Positions 1 through 7,662 of a DNA stretch of 24,250 nucleotides are shown one piece after another. Numbering within the stretch: position 1 is the first letter of the stretch; the number at the start of each line of letters is the position of its first letter. The position numbers and the translations under genes were made by a program. Source of the stretch: Candidatus Bathyarchaeota archaeon (lineage in GTDB: Archaea > Thermoproteota > Bathyarchaeia > Bathyarchaeales > Bathycorpusculaceae); the NCBI GenBank assembly GCA_018396615.1, contig JAGTQT010000007.1:1-24250 (forward strand). Direction: 5' to 3'. Under the pieces are notes generated by a model that did not search any database, was not told where the DNA came from, and saw only the letters and a list, made by a program, of their open reading frames with translations.

Positions 1-1495
1 TGTCAATTCTTGCTTGCCTTCGTTCGAGCCTTGTTCCGCAAAGTAGCGTATTGAGAATCGCTTCAATCTGACAAAGGCCACAGACTACTCTGACTCGATC
101 TCTGAAGTCTTTCTCTGTTTCTTTAAATAAAGTTTCTTTAGCGTGTTGCTTGTACTCAAAAGCGAATGGAGTGAGCTCAACTTCACCTTCAAAAACGCCG
201 CAATTTGCACAAGGGCTCTCGTGAGCAATTTTTGCGAGAGGCACGTCATCGTCGATTGCAAGATAATTTCCCACATCAAATTGAAAATCGACAGTAGATT
301 CGTTTATTGAATTAAGTGCAACTATCAATGAGGATAACTTGTTATAGACTTGATCTTTGCACGTTATTTTTGCGGCATCTGCGCCAGCTTTAGAGAGTAA
401 CTGTTCGATCCGCGGCATACCTTCATCTACAATTTTTCTCATCAGCTTATTCTTCTTATCTTTTGGAAATAGGTTCTCTACAACCCATTTTGGAAATCGG
501 TCATTTTCATCTGAGAAGAGATAGTATTTAGTGGTGCTTATTCCTTTGATTCCTTTTCTTGCAAGTTCAGATATTTCGTCAAGTCTTGCTAAATTTGACA
601 GAATTTCAAAGCTAAGTCCAACATCTTCGAGACTTTGAACGCGTTTCTTCTTCAGCGAATCCAGTATGTCTTGAGCATATTTTCTCACAGTGAGGTCAAT
701 CAATTTGGGTTTTATTTGTTTAGGCATGTTTGTGAATTGAGAATAAATGTCAGGGGCGCCACCCAATATGCCTTCAAGGTTTTGGTTTTCGATGAATTTT
801 ATTAGGTTTGTCTCAAACTTCATGACTACAAGTTTCTTTAGACTGCTGGAATCCAGCTTTGTAACTACCCTGCAGCCGTTAAAGGTCTCATATAGAAGTG
901 TTACTTCTTGTATCTGCTCAAGAGTTTCAAAAAGCAGTTTTAGAAGAAATAGCCTTCCGATAGCGTTAAGTTCATTCTTAGAAAAGGAATAGAATCTTAT
1001 GTAGTAGAAGTGCAAATTCGAGAAACCTTGCATTTCGTTCAGGTAGGTTATTAGAGTAGAAATTGGAGATTTCTTCAATCTGTTCTTGAGATTTTCATCA
1101 CTCTCGGATGAAGCAATTTGATCAGCTATTGCTATGTAAGCGCTGAGTTCATCAGCAGAGTCGTGATGTCTTTCTATTGCGTGAATGACGCGCTCATGAC
1201 GCGACAAGTCGTCAAAACCGAAAGCTCTTAGGATTGTTTGATATTCTCTCGTATTTTTTATCGATTCCAGCGCTTCCTTCGTTTTAGGGGTATGTGGTTC
1301 ACCTGGTCTGGCTAAAAGTTTTCCCGCGTCATGAAAAAAACAGCCATACAGAAATTCTTTTTCGTCCAATCGCAACTTCAGTTGGTCGTAAATGTACTTT
1401 CCAACATGGAAGGTTTTGATTGCATGTTCAATGAAAGTCTCGCTTGTCCTTGGTTCGTCATATTTTACTTTTTTCATTAGCCAATTTGTTTCCAT
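1..1495 (-). CDS. cas10d: Cas10d-like (Csc3) large subunit with N-terminal HD nuclease domain, partial
   Basis: The reading frame is open for 498 codons from an ATG at 1495 and leaves the left edge without a stop, so only the N-terminal part is visible. It has an HD phosphohydrolase signature: H24/H30, the HD pair H55-D56 in FFHDAGK, H105, H110-H111 and D125 in IAIADQIAS. Farther on is a four-cysteine zinc site, C429-C432 (CANC) and C472-C475 (CGLC), as found between the HD and palm regions of Cas10 proteins. In type I-D systems the HD nuclease sits on Cas10d rather than on Cas3, which matches the helicase-only gene 5 bp upstream. The protein would be the large subunit of the Cascade-like effector and supply target DNA cleavage. 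The ATG follows GAGTGAT, which overlaps the preceding stop. A type III Cas10 is the alternative; the palm domains that would decide lie outside the window. Confidence 0.8.
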   Translation of the reverse strand, partial: METNWLMKKVKYDEPRTSETFIEHAIKTFHVGKYIYDQLKLRLDEKEFLYGCFFHDAGKLLARPGEPHTPKTKEALESIKNTREYQTILRAFGFDDLSRHERVIHAIERHHDSADELSAYIAIADQIASSESDENLKNRLKKSPISTLITYLNEMQGFSNLHFYYIRFYSFSKNELNAIGRLFLLKLLFETLEQIQEVTLLYETFNGCRVVTKLDSSSLKKLVVMKFETNLIKFIENQNLEGILGGAPDIYSQFTNMPKQIKPKLIDLTVRKYAQDILDSLKKKRVQSLEDVGLSFEILSNLARLDEISELARKGIKGISTTKYYLFSDENDRFPKWVVENLFPKDKKNKLMRKIVDEGMPRIEQLLSKAGADAAKITCKDQVYNKLSSLIVALNSINESTVDFQFDVGNYLAIDDDVPLAKIAHESPCANCGVFEGEVELTPFAFEYKQHAKETLFKETEKDFRDRVRVVCGLCQIEAILNTLLCGTRLERRQARID

Positions 1496-1500
1496 ATTTA

Positions 1501-3156
1501 TCACTCGAAGAAATTACATGGTTTAAACGAGCTATGTTTCGGTATTAATTTTGTCTTGTCGATGAGGATATAAGGGTAATCCTCGAGATGTCCAATCTTT
1601 GCATTTACTGAAAGGGAAATATTCCGCAACTTCAGTCGTAAGTTGTAATAAGGCGTTTCTTTGTACCTCTTCTTTTCAACAAGGGTAAAAATTGGCAAAT
1701 CTTCTTTTTTTGCTCTTTGATATTCTCTCCTGACAAACCTACCTCCATCTCGAAGTTCACCAACGAAGAAAGTGTCATCTGTGGGTTCGATATTTAGATA
1801 AGCATCTTTAAACGCCAGTATTTCGAAAATTGAGAAGGCAATATCCTCATATTTAACAGAAGGCGTTGGTTCTCTAAAACCAAGGTCTGGGAGAAAATCC
1901 TTGAACTCTTCATAATCTCTTTTCATCTGCTCTGTAATGATGACACTGACATGATCCTTCAGCCGAGTTGTGGTATATAGTTTGTACCACATGGCATTCA
2001 TCATACGTTTCTGTTCTTCAAATGATGGCAGCTTAAATAACTCAGAAAGAATCGACTCGAACTCTCCCCGTGAAACTTGCCTGTCGGAGTTCAATACGCT
2101 AAGAAGTTGACTTTTGTTCGTAAGCAGTATAAATTCGCTTTGGCCATGTCTTCCGCATCTTCCGAAGGTTTGAATGGCATCCTGAGAGTTTAGCGGTTCT
2201 TCAACAATCAAGCGCTTTACATCAATATTAATCCCTTGACGAAACACCGTGGTTGCGAAGGTAAGAGAACCCTCTTTGCACTTCTCAAGGTTTCTTTTTA
2301 TTTGATCCTCTCTGGTCTCTTCATCGGTTTCATACCATGCTTTACCGACCAGCAAGGCAGAATCTGCAAAGCATGAGTGCAGCCGTATAGCACGATCAAC
2401 CGAATTGCAAACATAAACTGTATCTCTTTGAAATTGCTTCTCTTTGAGAAATTTCGCCACTTCTTCCGTGTCGAAGTAGTTCAAAACAATTGCGGAAACC
2501 TTTATGGGATGTGTAAGACTCTCTCCATCAATGGTAACAAATGACGACGATCCAATAATATCTTTAAGGTCCATCGTTGCACTGAGTAGATAAACATTAA
2601 GGTTTGGGTTCTGATTCTTCATTATATTGATCAAATTCTTAATATTCAGCATGGTATAAGTGTCAAAAAGATGAAGTTCATCGAACACGATACAATATAA
2701 ACTTTTCAACAGTTGTGTATATTCAAATTCGATATGCTGAGTTTTCTTTTTTCTTAATAAAATATAGAAAACTATGTCGGGCGATGCTATTATGAAATCG
2801 TTTTCCCAGAAATACTTGAATAGCTCAGCAAAAGAGTACCCACTCTCAAGAATTCGATGAGGTATTGCGAACCTTTCCAAATTACACCTTAAACTTTCAA
2901 ATTGAGACTGCGCCAGAAGTCTTGTTGGGACAAGGTAAAGGCACTTTATTCTTTTATTGTTTTGTCTCGCTTTCAGATACTCATTTATAAAACTGAAAAG
3001 AAAACAGAATGTCTTTCCTGAGGCTGTTGGACTCTTCAAAATAATATCACAATTCCGATTCTCAAAAAATCTATATTGATGAGCAAACGGTTTAGGGAAT
3101 GGAAAATTTGAAATCGGTAACTCGGAAAGTTTAGGCTTAGATTCGCGAACCATCAT
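1501..3156 (-). CDS. cas3': Cas3' superfamily 2 helicase without HD domain (type I-D)
   Basis: This is a DExH-box helicase of about 551 residues. Numbered from the upstream GTG at 3165, it has Walker A SPTASGKT at 45-52, DELH at 162-165, the SAT motif at 195-197, and motif VI Q332 with GRCGR at 335-339, preceded by the TTVFRQGIN segment near 306-314. No HD domain is present, so it should unwind DNA and leave cleavage to the HD domain of the next gene, as in type I-D. The GTG at 3165 lies inside a GGTGG Shine-Dalgarno-like stretch (3162-3166), so the ATG at 3156, 5 nt downstream of it, is the better start. The gene follows cas6 with a short gap and ends 5 bp before the Cas10d-like ORF, consistent with one operon. 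Confidence 0.88.
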   Translation of the reverse strand: MMVRESKPKLSELPISNFPFPKPFAHQYRFFENRNCDIILKSPTASGKTFCFLFSFINEYLKARQNNKRIKCLYLVPTRLLAQSQFESLRCNLERFAIPHRILESGYSFAELFKYFWENDFIIASPDIVFYILLRKKKTQHIEFEYTQLLKSLYCIVFDELHLFDTYTMLNIKNLINIMKNQNPNLNVYLLSATMDLKDIIGSSSFVTIDGESLTHPIKVSAIVLNYFDTEEVAKFLKEKQFQRDTVYVCNSVDRAIRLHSCFADSALLVGKAWYETDEETREDQIKRNLEKCKEGSLTFATTVFRQGINIDVKRLIVEEPLNSQDAIQTFGRCGRHGQSEFILLTNKSQLLSVLNSDRQVSRGEFESILSELFKLPSFEEQKRMMNAMWYKLYTTTRLKDHVSVIITEQMKRDYEEFKDFLPDLGFREPTPSVKYEDIAFSIFEILAFKDAYLNIEPTDDTFFVGELRDGGRFVRREYQRAKKEDLPIFTLVEKKRYKETPYYNLRLKLRNISLSVNAKIGHLEDYPYILIDKTKLIPKHSSFKPCNFFE

Positions 3157-3176
3157 ATTAACCACCTACTCCAATT

Positions 3177-4058
3177 TCAAATGCCTCTATACTCTTGTTT
3201 AGCCTTGAGGAGAGGAACGTACTTTGTTTCTCCGTATCCTCCTGTTTTGTTTCCTCCTATGTTTGTGTATTTCGCATATCGTGCCAGCATACAAGTTATC
3301 CTATTCCATTCGCTTTCTTTATCCTTCATTTCATATGTAACCCAGCCTACAAACCCCGTCGCCTTCTTACTCCGCATAACCGTCAACCTCGTCGACAATT
3401 CATACTCGCATACGCCCACATTCTTACCTAACCATTCTTTATAGGCTACGTACTCTTCCTTACCAAACCGTCTACTATCACTAAACAAATTCCAAACCCG
3501 CATCAAACCTGTAAACACCTTAACCGCATCAGGAAACATCCAATGATAGCCACTTCCCAAACTCGCAAAATACGTAGGCGACCTAAACACAAGCCTAAAC
3601 CTATCAACCGCCACAGCTTCCTTCTCCAAATCCCCATAACCCTTACAGTTAACGCTCAAAGAAGCAATACGAAAAACCGTATCAAAAACCATCAAACTGT
3701 TCTGCTTCTGAAAATAACTAAGAATAAACGCGCTATACTCGTCGCGCAAAAACCTAAAATTGGCACGACATGGAAAATACGGATCCAACTCATAACCGTT
3801 CTCAACACGGCTTCTGCTCTTGAACCGCAAAGGCGTCACACTGTAGGGCTTAGAAACATTCAACTCATGCAATAAACCAGACGCAGCAGGGTCCACCTGC
3901 CTTACAACATGCAACAACAAACCGCGAGCCACATACCCCGTAAAAAACGGCAAAACCACAGGCTTCTCAGCAAACATCTCCAACCCTATCTCAACAGGCA
4001 AATTCGCTCCACTCCCTCCAATGGGATTTGCAAACCTTAACAACAGATAACTAAGCAT
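3177..4058 (-). CDS. cas6: Cas6 pre-crRNA endoribonuclease
   Basis: This 293-residue RAMP-fold protein would cut CRISPR precursor RNA within its repeats to make guide RNAs. The N-terminal third has the Cas6 pattern of a hydrophobic first strand, then GYVARGLLLHVV near 41-52 and LLHELNVSKPYSVTPL near 62-77. H50 and H64 are candidates for the general base. Residues 155-170 contain FRSPTYFASLG, and the C-terminal glycine-rich loop is NIGGNKTGGYGETKY at about 266-280, the usual Cas6 hallmark. The ATG at 4058 is preceded by GGTG at a normal distance. It is the first gene of the visible leftward cas set. The length fits archaeal Cas6 proteins of the I-A/I-D type. The array it would process is not in the window. 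Confidence 0.85.
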   Translation of the reverse strand: MLSYLLLRFANPIGGSGANLPVEIGLEMFAEKPVVLPFFTGYVARGLLLHVVRQVDPAASGLLHELNVSKPYSVTPLRFKSRSRVENGYELDPYFPCRANFRFLRDEYSAFILSYFQKQNSLMVFDTVFRIASLSVNCKGYGDLEKEAVAVDRFRLVFRSPTYFASLGSGYHWMFPDAVKVFTGLMRVWNLFSDSRRFGKEEYVAYKEWLGKNVGVCEYELSTRLTVMRSKKATGFVGWVTYEMKDKESEWNRITCMLARYAKYTNIGGNKTGGYGETKYVPLLKAKQEYRGI

Positions 4059-4398
4059 AAAGCACCAATTAAAACTTTAACATATTCTGCTAGTTGCAGT
4101 TAAAAGAAAAAAGCAAGTTCAAAAATGCTAAAATAGAAAAAGAGGGGAAATTCGCGGGAGAAATCGCCAATCTATTCTTTGATACGATTTATGACTTATT
4201 ATAGGATAATATAGGTCAGTTTCTAAGACGCTATTTACAAAGTTTCGTCTACCAGAGGCAATCATTATTTTTCCAAGCACAGACGCAACATATGTGCAAC
4301 ATTGAGTGCTTTTTTATACCTAACTATAAGAAAGGAAATAAAGAAGATATTTGTAAACGGCCATTGTCGAACAGAGGTAGAAACCCTTAATCACGTTC
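4059..4398. other. Intergenic stretch between cas6 and the repeat protein gene
   Basis: No convincing gene lies in these 340 bases. The short open frame from 4302 overlaps the neighbouring gene antisense and has no ribosome binding site. I looked for regularly spaced CRISPR repeats and found none. The leftward reading of 4340-4398 is pyrimidine-rich and could end transcription of the gene at 4399. A GC-richer patch near 4142-4170 (CGCGGGAGAAATCGCCA) weakly resembles the segment at 19328-19345, but the match is too short to call a repeat. Confidence 0.5.
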
Positions 4399-5322
4399 TT
4401 ATGCTGGTAATGCGAAGACGGTTAATGTTCTGCTTTCTACGCTTCCTGTGCTTGTACCGTAGTACATTTTCCATTGTAGTTTGACGTTGTAGACGCCGGG
4501 GCTTACGTTTGGCAGGTAGAAAATGTAAGAGTAAGAACCTGTATTGTTATGCGTTGTTCTTGTCAAGACTATCAGGTTTCCAGTGTGTGATGGGTAAGCC
4601 ACTGTTGAATTGACTAAGGCTTGCACAAGGAGATAGTCGCCTTCTACATTCAGCCAAGCTTCACTGCTGAACATGATTATCATGTGGCTTGTTGTAGATA
4701 AAGTTATGTTAACAGACATGTAGGGCATATCAGCCCATGATGTTGATGTTGTGGACGCTGTTGATACGCTATAGGTGGAAGCAAAGGGAATTGCTTGGGC
4801 CGCAAGTTTCCTGTTTGTAACTGCTTCATCAGCAATTTTGTTCGTGGTCACTGCGCCGTCTGCAATGGTTACCGTGGTAACCGCACCTGTTGCCAAGTCT
4901 GAAGTTGTTACTGCGCCGTCTAATATCTTGGCGGATGTCACTGCGCCATCGGCTAGCTTTATTGTTATAATCGCGTTGTCAGCAATTTTAGCAGTTGTGA
5001 CAGCAGCATCCGCAATTTTTGTTGTGGTCACTGCGCCATCTGCAATTTTAGCGGTTATAATTGAGCCGTCAGCCAAATCTACAGCCGTAACGGTGCCGTC
5101 CAAAATTTTTGCTGAAGTTACGGAGCCATCAGCCAATTTAGCCGTTATCACTGCACCATCTGATATTTTTTCAGCCGTAACTGCGCCATCGTTAATCTGG
5201 ATCGAAGTTGGAAAAAGATTTGGAGCAACGTAAACTATTGCCAATGTGGAAAGTAGGGATAAAATCCAAGTTACAACGATTATAGGAATAGCCTTCTTCA
5301 TGGAAATTGCTCCTTCACCCAT
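4399..5322 (-). CDS. Membrane-anchored protein with thirteen decapeptide repeats (tail-fibre-like beta-solenoid)
   Basis: This 307-residue protein has a short cytoplasmic head, one hydrophobic helix at about 11-34 and an external remainder. Residues 45-174 are thirteen consecutive 10-residue units of consensus DGAVTTAKIA with no insertion or deletion. Such repeats are common in phage tail fibres and some surface adhesins, where they form a stiff solenoid. Residues 180-307 are non-repetitive, rich in Ser, Thr, Tyr and aromatic residues, and look like a beta-sandwich tip. The ATG at 5322 is preceded by the strong Shine-Dalgarno GGAGGTGAT (5326-5334) and a box A at 5371-5381. I infer a surface stalk with a binding tip. 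No enzymatic motif is visible. It is not obviously part of the cas operon, which starts 340 bp downstream. Confidence 0.8.
   Translation of the reverse strand: MGEGAISMKKAIPIIVVTWILSLLSTLAIVYVAPNLFPTSIQINDGAVTAEKISDGAVITAKLADGSVTSAKILDGTVTAVDLADGSIITAKIADGAVTTTKIADAAVTTAKIADNAIITIKLADGAVTSAKILDGAVTTSDLATGAVTTVTIADGAVTTNKIADEAVTNRKLAAQAIPFASTYSVSTASTTSTSWADMPYMSVNITLSTTSHMIIMFSSEAWLNVEGDYLLVQALVNSTVAYPSHTGNLIVLTRTTHNNTGSYSYIFYLPNVSPGVYNVKLQWKMYYGTSTGSVESRTLTVFALPA
4801..5190 (-). repeat. 30-bp tandem repeat region, 13 units, in coding sequence
   Basis: Thirteen units of exactly 30 bp encode the decapeptide DGAVTTAKIA and variants. Every unit keeps the 10-residue register. The G-A/S-V/I core and the K-I/L-A end are nearly invariant, while codons vary between units, so the array is old and under protein-level selection rather than freshly expanded. 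Confidence 0.9.
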
Positions 5323-5656
5323 TCTATCACCTCCTTTCGAGAAGATTTAATTTTAGGTAGTTTGGTTATCAAATATATAAATTCACAATCAAGACAACAA
5401 ACGTTTTTTCATGCACTGTTGTCTCCTATCGTTAACAACTGATTAAACTTGACGGAAACCATATCGCAGATGGATGAAAGCCGCAAACACCGCCCACAAA
5501 AACACGGCGAACCCGCCTCTTAAGAATACCAAACCCTAAATTTCTAAGAAAACTGTTGGTTGTCCGCGAGCAGTTTATAGCCACTCTATATATAAGGGGC
5601 CTAAAAACAAAAACAGTTAATCAGCACTAAAATAAACAGTAGCGAAAGACTAGCAA
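5323..5656. promoter_or_regulatory. Divergent intergenic region with promoters for the repeat protein and the adenylate kinase
   Basis: Leftward, a box A (5371-5381, TTTATATATTT on the minus strand) and GGAGGTGAT (5326-5334) serve the repeat protein gene. Rightward, CTATATATAAGG at 5586-5597 is a good box A about 60 bp before the ATG at 5657. This second element belongs to a 21-bp block that also occurs, inverted, at 16476-16496. Between them I see no gene, apart from a 29-codon hydrophobic frame that I rejected. Confidence 0.65.
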
Positions 5657-6241
5657 ATGAAAAAAGTAATCATAATAACAGGAACCCCTTGCGTGGGTAA
5701 GACTTCAACAGCCAAAAGACTAGCCCACAAACTAGACGCTCTGTACGTAAATTTAACAGAATTAGCCACCAAGAAAGACTTTATCCTTAGAAAAGATGAG
5801 AAAAGAAATACGCTGATCATAGATGAGAAGAGGATGACGCGGGAAATAGGCAAGGTTATACAGAAAACAGAAAAAAACGCAATTGTAGCAGATGGGCACT
5901 GCGCGGCAGACGTTGTCCCTGCACACTTAGCCACGCATGTTTTTGTTCTGCGACGCGACCCAGTGGAACTGAAAAAACTAATGGAGAAGGCGGGATTTTC
6001 AGATAACAAGATGTGGGAAAATCTGGCTGCAGAAATTTTGGACGTGTGCTTAATCGACGCCATAAACGTTTACGGAAAAGAAAAAATCTGCGAAGTTGTC
6101 GTCACTGGCAAGACGGTTGAAGAAAACATTAATGAACTGTTAAACGTTCTGAGAGGAAAGAGGAAACCGCGCGTTGGAGTTGTAGACTGGCTGGGCAAGC
6201 TGGAAAGCGAAGGAGTGCTCGACAGTTACCTAAAAGTCTAG
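5657..6241 (+). CDS. Adenylate kinase of the AK6/Fap7 type
   Basis: This 194-residue P-loop nucleoside monophosphate kinase begins at once with GTPCVGKTS (residues 9-17), the Walker A form typical of the AK6/Fap7 group. It lacks the large LID domain of bacterial adenylate kinase. DGHCAAD near 78-84 and the following VFVLRRDP match the NMP-binding and core strand regions of the family. Members convert AMP plus ATP to two ADP, and in archaea and eukaryotes also act in small-subunit ribosome maturation with protein uS11. It is transcribed alone, rightward, from the box A at 5586-5597, and ends 5 bp before the convergent gene. No clear Shine-Dalgarno precedes the ATG. Confidence 0.85.
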   Translation: MKKVIIITGTPCVGKTSTAKRLAHKLDALYVNLTELATKKDFILRKDEKRNTLIIDEKRMTREIGKVIQKTEKNAIVADGHCAADVVPAHLATHVFVLRRDPVELKKLMEKAGFSDNKMWENLAAEILDVCLIDAINVYGKEKICEVVVTGKTVEENINELLNVLRGKRKPRVGVVDWLGKLESEGVLDSYLKV

Positions 6242-6246
6242 CCAGT

Positions 6247-6615
6247 TCATCTCATGCTTGACAGGATTTTCTGTTTAGGCAACAAAAGGATTTTTCTTCT
6301 GTTCGCATAGGACTTGGCATGGTCGCTGAACTTTCTGCCAACAACTATGGGGTTAGCAAGCCCAACATCCTCAGAAGCCTTGTCAATGTTGATAATTAGG
6401 TTAACGCCTATTGTTCGGTTCCAGTCCCTCACCCAAACCCCATGCGCTAAACGGCTTTTCTGAACAATCAAATCAAACCTTCTCACGACTCCGCTGTAGC
6501 CCTCCATCGCCGTCTTTTCATGCTCAACCTCGTAACCTTCTTTCCTAAAATATTGAATGACGGCTCCCATCAGACCGCCAGAAGACTTTGTGCCCGCTTT
6601 CTCTTCCCCAGCCAT
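6247..6615 (-). CDS. Restriction-endonuclease-fold protein, probable catalytic loss
   Basis: This protein has 122 residues from the ATG at 6615 (MAGEEKAG). The longer open frame back to 6717 would run antisense through the divergent zinc-ribbon gene, so I do not use it. The middle has a PD-(D/E)XK-like core: RRFDLIVQ provides the aspartate strand, and VWVRDWNRTIGVN sits where an E-x-K strand is expected but has neither residue in place. The end, with GRKFSDHAKSYANRRKI, looks like the C-terminal helices of Mrr-like archaeal proteins. I infer a nucleic-acid-binding relative of restriction endonucleases that may not cut. It is divergent from the zinc-ribbon gene, with a 73-bp shared spacer containing GGTTTATAGG. 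Confidence 0.6.
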   Translation of the reverse strand: MAGEEKAGTKSSGGLMGAVIQYFRKEGYEVEHEKTAMEGYSGVVRRFDLIVQKSRLAHGVWVRDWNRTIGVNLIINIDKASEDVGLANPIVVGRKFSDHAKSYANRRKILLLPKQKILSSMR

Positions 6616-6688
6616 ACCCTTTTCCTTCCAAACTAAAGGGTTTATAGGCTTGAAAAAAGGAAAAGGTTTTCGGAAAAGGGGACTGAAC

Positions 6689-6913
6689 GTGACCATCACC
6701 CACATAGTCAGATGCATCAGATGCGGAGAACTCTTACTGGCAAAAAACGAACAAGAGACAAGAACATGCCCCTACTGCGGCAACCGCATCCTCATCGAGA
6801 AAACCCAGAAAGTGGCCTCAGCTCAAAGCGCCTATGAAGCTTCAGTTCTTCTGCGCAAAATGAAGGAAGAAACAGCTGCAAGGAAGAACCTAACCGCCGA
6901 TCGTGGTAGCTAG
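6689..6913 (+). CDS. Small zinc-ribbon protein (DUF1922-like)
   Basis: This 74-residue protein starts at the GTG at 6689, preceded by GGGG. A longer frame from 6557 overlaps the divergent gene and adds only low-complexity residues. Near its start are CIRC and, 15 residues on, CPYC, a complete four-cysteine zinc ribbon, followed by a basic helical tail rich in Lys, Ala and Glu. Small archaeal proteins of this type are of unknown function; the layout suggests a nucleic acid or ribosome-associated role, which is inference. Its 3' end overlaps the convergent ZIP gene by 24 bp. A box A-like TTTATAGG lies near 6641. Confidence 0.7.
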   Translation: MTITHIVRCIRCGELLLAKNEQETRTCPYCGNRILIEKTQKVASAQSAYEASVLLRKMKEETAARKNLTADRGS

Positions 6914-7636
6914 ATAAGCCATTAACCCAATTCCCAAAAGAATGGATAAAAGCTGAACAACCGACTCAGTCAACCTTGTCTTTTTGTGAAGCTCAGGCAT
7001 AAGATCCGTCGCGGCAATGTAAATGAAGCCTCCAGCAGCAAACGGAACAAGATAAGCCACTACGTCCTTAACATGCGACAGAAAATACACAATCAAAGCG
7101 CCTAAAACAGCGGTTAAAGCAGAAATAAAGTTGAAAGCTAAAGCCTTTTTCTTACCCAGTCCTCCATAAACTTGTACCCCAAAGTCTCCTATTTCCTGAG
7201 GAATCTCGTGGAAAGCCACGGCCAATGTTGTAGATAATCCTAAACTAGGAGAAAAAAGGAAAGCGGCTGCAATTATCATTCCATCAATGAGATTGTGGGT
7301 TCCATCGCCAACCAAGTTGAGGTAGGCAAACATGTGTGCCTCGCATTCGCCTTCGTGGCAGTGTCGCCAGTAAAGAAACTTTTCCAAGGCGAAAAAGACA
7401 ACTATGCCGAGAATAACAAGAGAGAAAGTGCTTACCATGCCGAGTTCGCTTTCGTTTAAGGCTTCTGGCAGCAGATCCAGAAATGCGCTACCGAGCAGTG
7501 TGCCTGAAGAAAAGCCGACGAGAATCATGAGAATCCGTTTGAGAATCGCCTCTTTCAAACCCACAAAGATGACGCCGATTAACGATATTAGGCTAACAGC
7601 AGTAACCGAAGCCAAAATAGTAATCAGCGTGTCCAT
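6890..7636 (-). CDS. ZIP family metal transporter
   Basis: This 248-residue membrane protein has about eight hydrophobic helices. The two ZIP metal-binding helices are evident: H114-N115 and D118 in GDGTHNLIDG, and H143-E144 with E148 in AFHEIPQEIG. The second normally reads HEIPHE, so one histidine is replaced by Q147. A histidine/cysteine-rich loop (H92, C93, H94, C98, H101) lies between helices 3 and 4, typical of metal-sensing loops. It should import zinc or another divalent metal into the cytoplasm. It lies 26 bp downstream of the tRNA thiolase gene on the same strand, possibly cotranscribed. Substrate preference cannot be read from the sequence. Confidence 0.88.
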   Translation of the reverse strand: MDTLITILASVTAVSLISLIGVIFVGLKEAILKRILMILVGFSSGTLLGSAFLDLLPEALNESELGMVSTFSLVILGIVVFFALEKFLYWRHCHEGECEAHMFAYLNLVGDGTHNLIDGMIIAAAFLFSPSLGLSTTLAVAFHEIPQEIGDFGVQVYGGLGKKKALAFNFISALTAVLGALIVYFLSHVKDVVAYLVPFAAGGFIYIAATDLMPELHKKTRLTESVVQLLSILLGIGLMAYLATTIGG

Positions 7637-7662
7637 AGGTTTGTTTTGTTTGTAATATCTTG

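Noticed and set aside
85..279. 64-codon frame on the minus strand
   Set aside because: It lies out of frame inside the open Cas10d-like gene, whose HD and zinc motifs show the true frame.
4142..4170. A fourth copy of the B/C repeat near the cas6 upstream region
   Set aside because: Only the CGGGAGA block and scattered bases match, which is too little to separate from chance.
4775..5233. 152-codon plus-strand frame
   Set aside because: It is the antisense of the decapeptide repeats, open only because the repeats are regular.
5443..5532. 29-codon hydrophobic minus-strand frame (GGFAVFLWAVFAAF)
   Set aside because: It resembles a membrane helix but starts at a TTG with no ribosome binding site and has no partner domain; it may be a gene remnant.
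4059..5656. Possible CRISPR array near the cas genes
   Set aside because: No regularly spaced identical repeats are seen; the only periodic DNA is the 30-bp coding repeat at 4801-5190.
6616..6717. N-terminal extension of the nuclease-fold gene
   Set aside because: It would run antisense through the zinc-ribbon gene start and has a poor protein composition; the ATG at 6615 is better.
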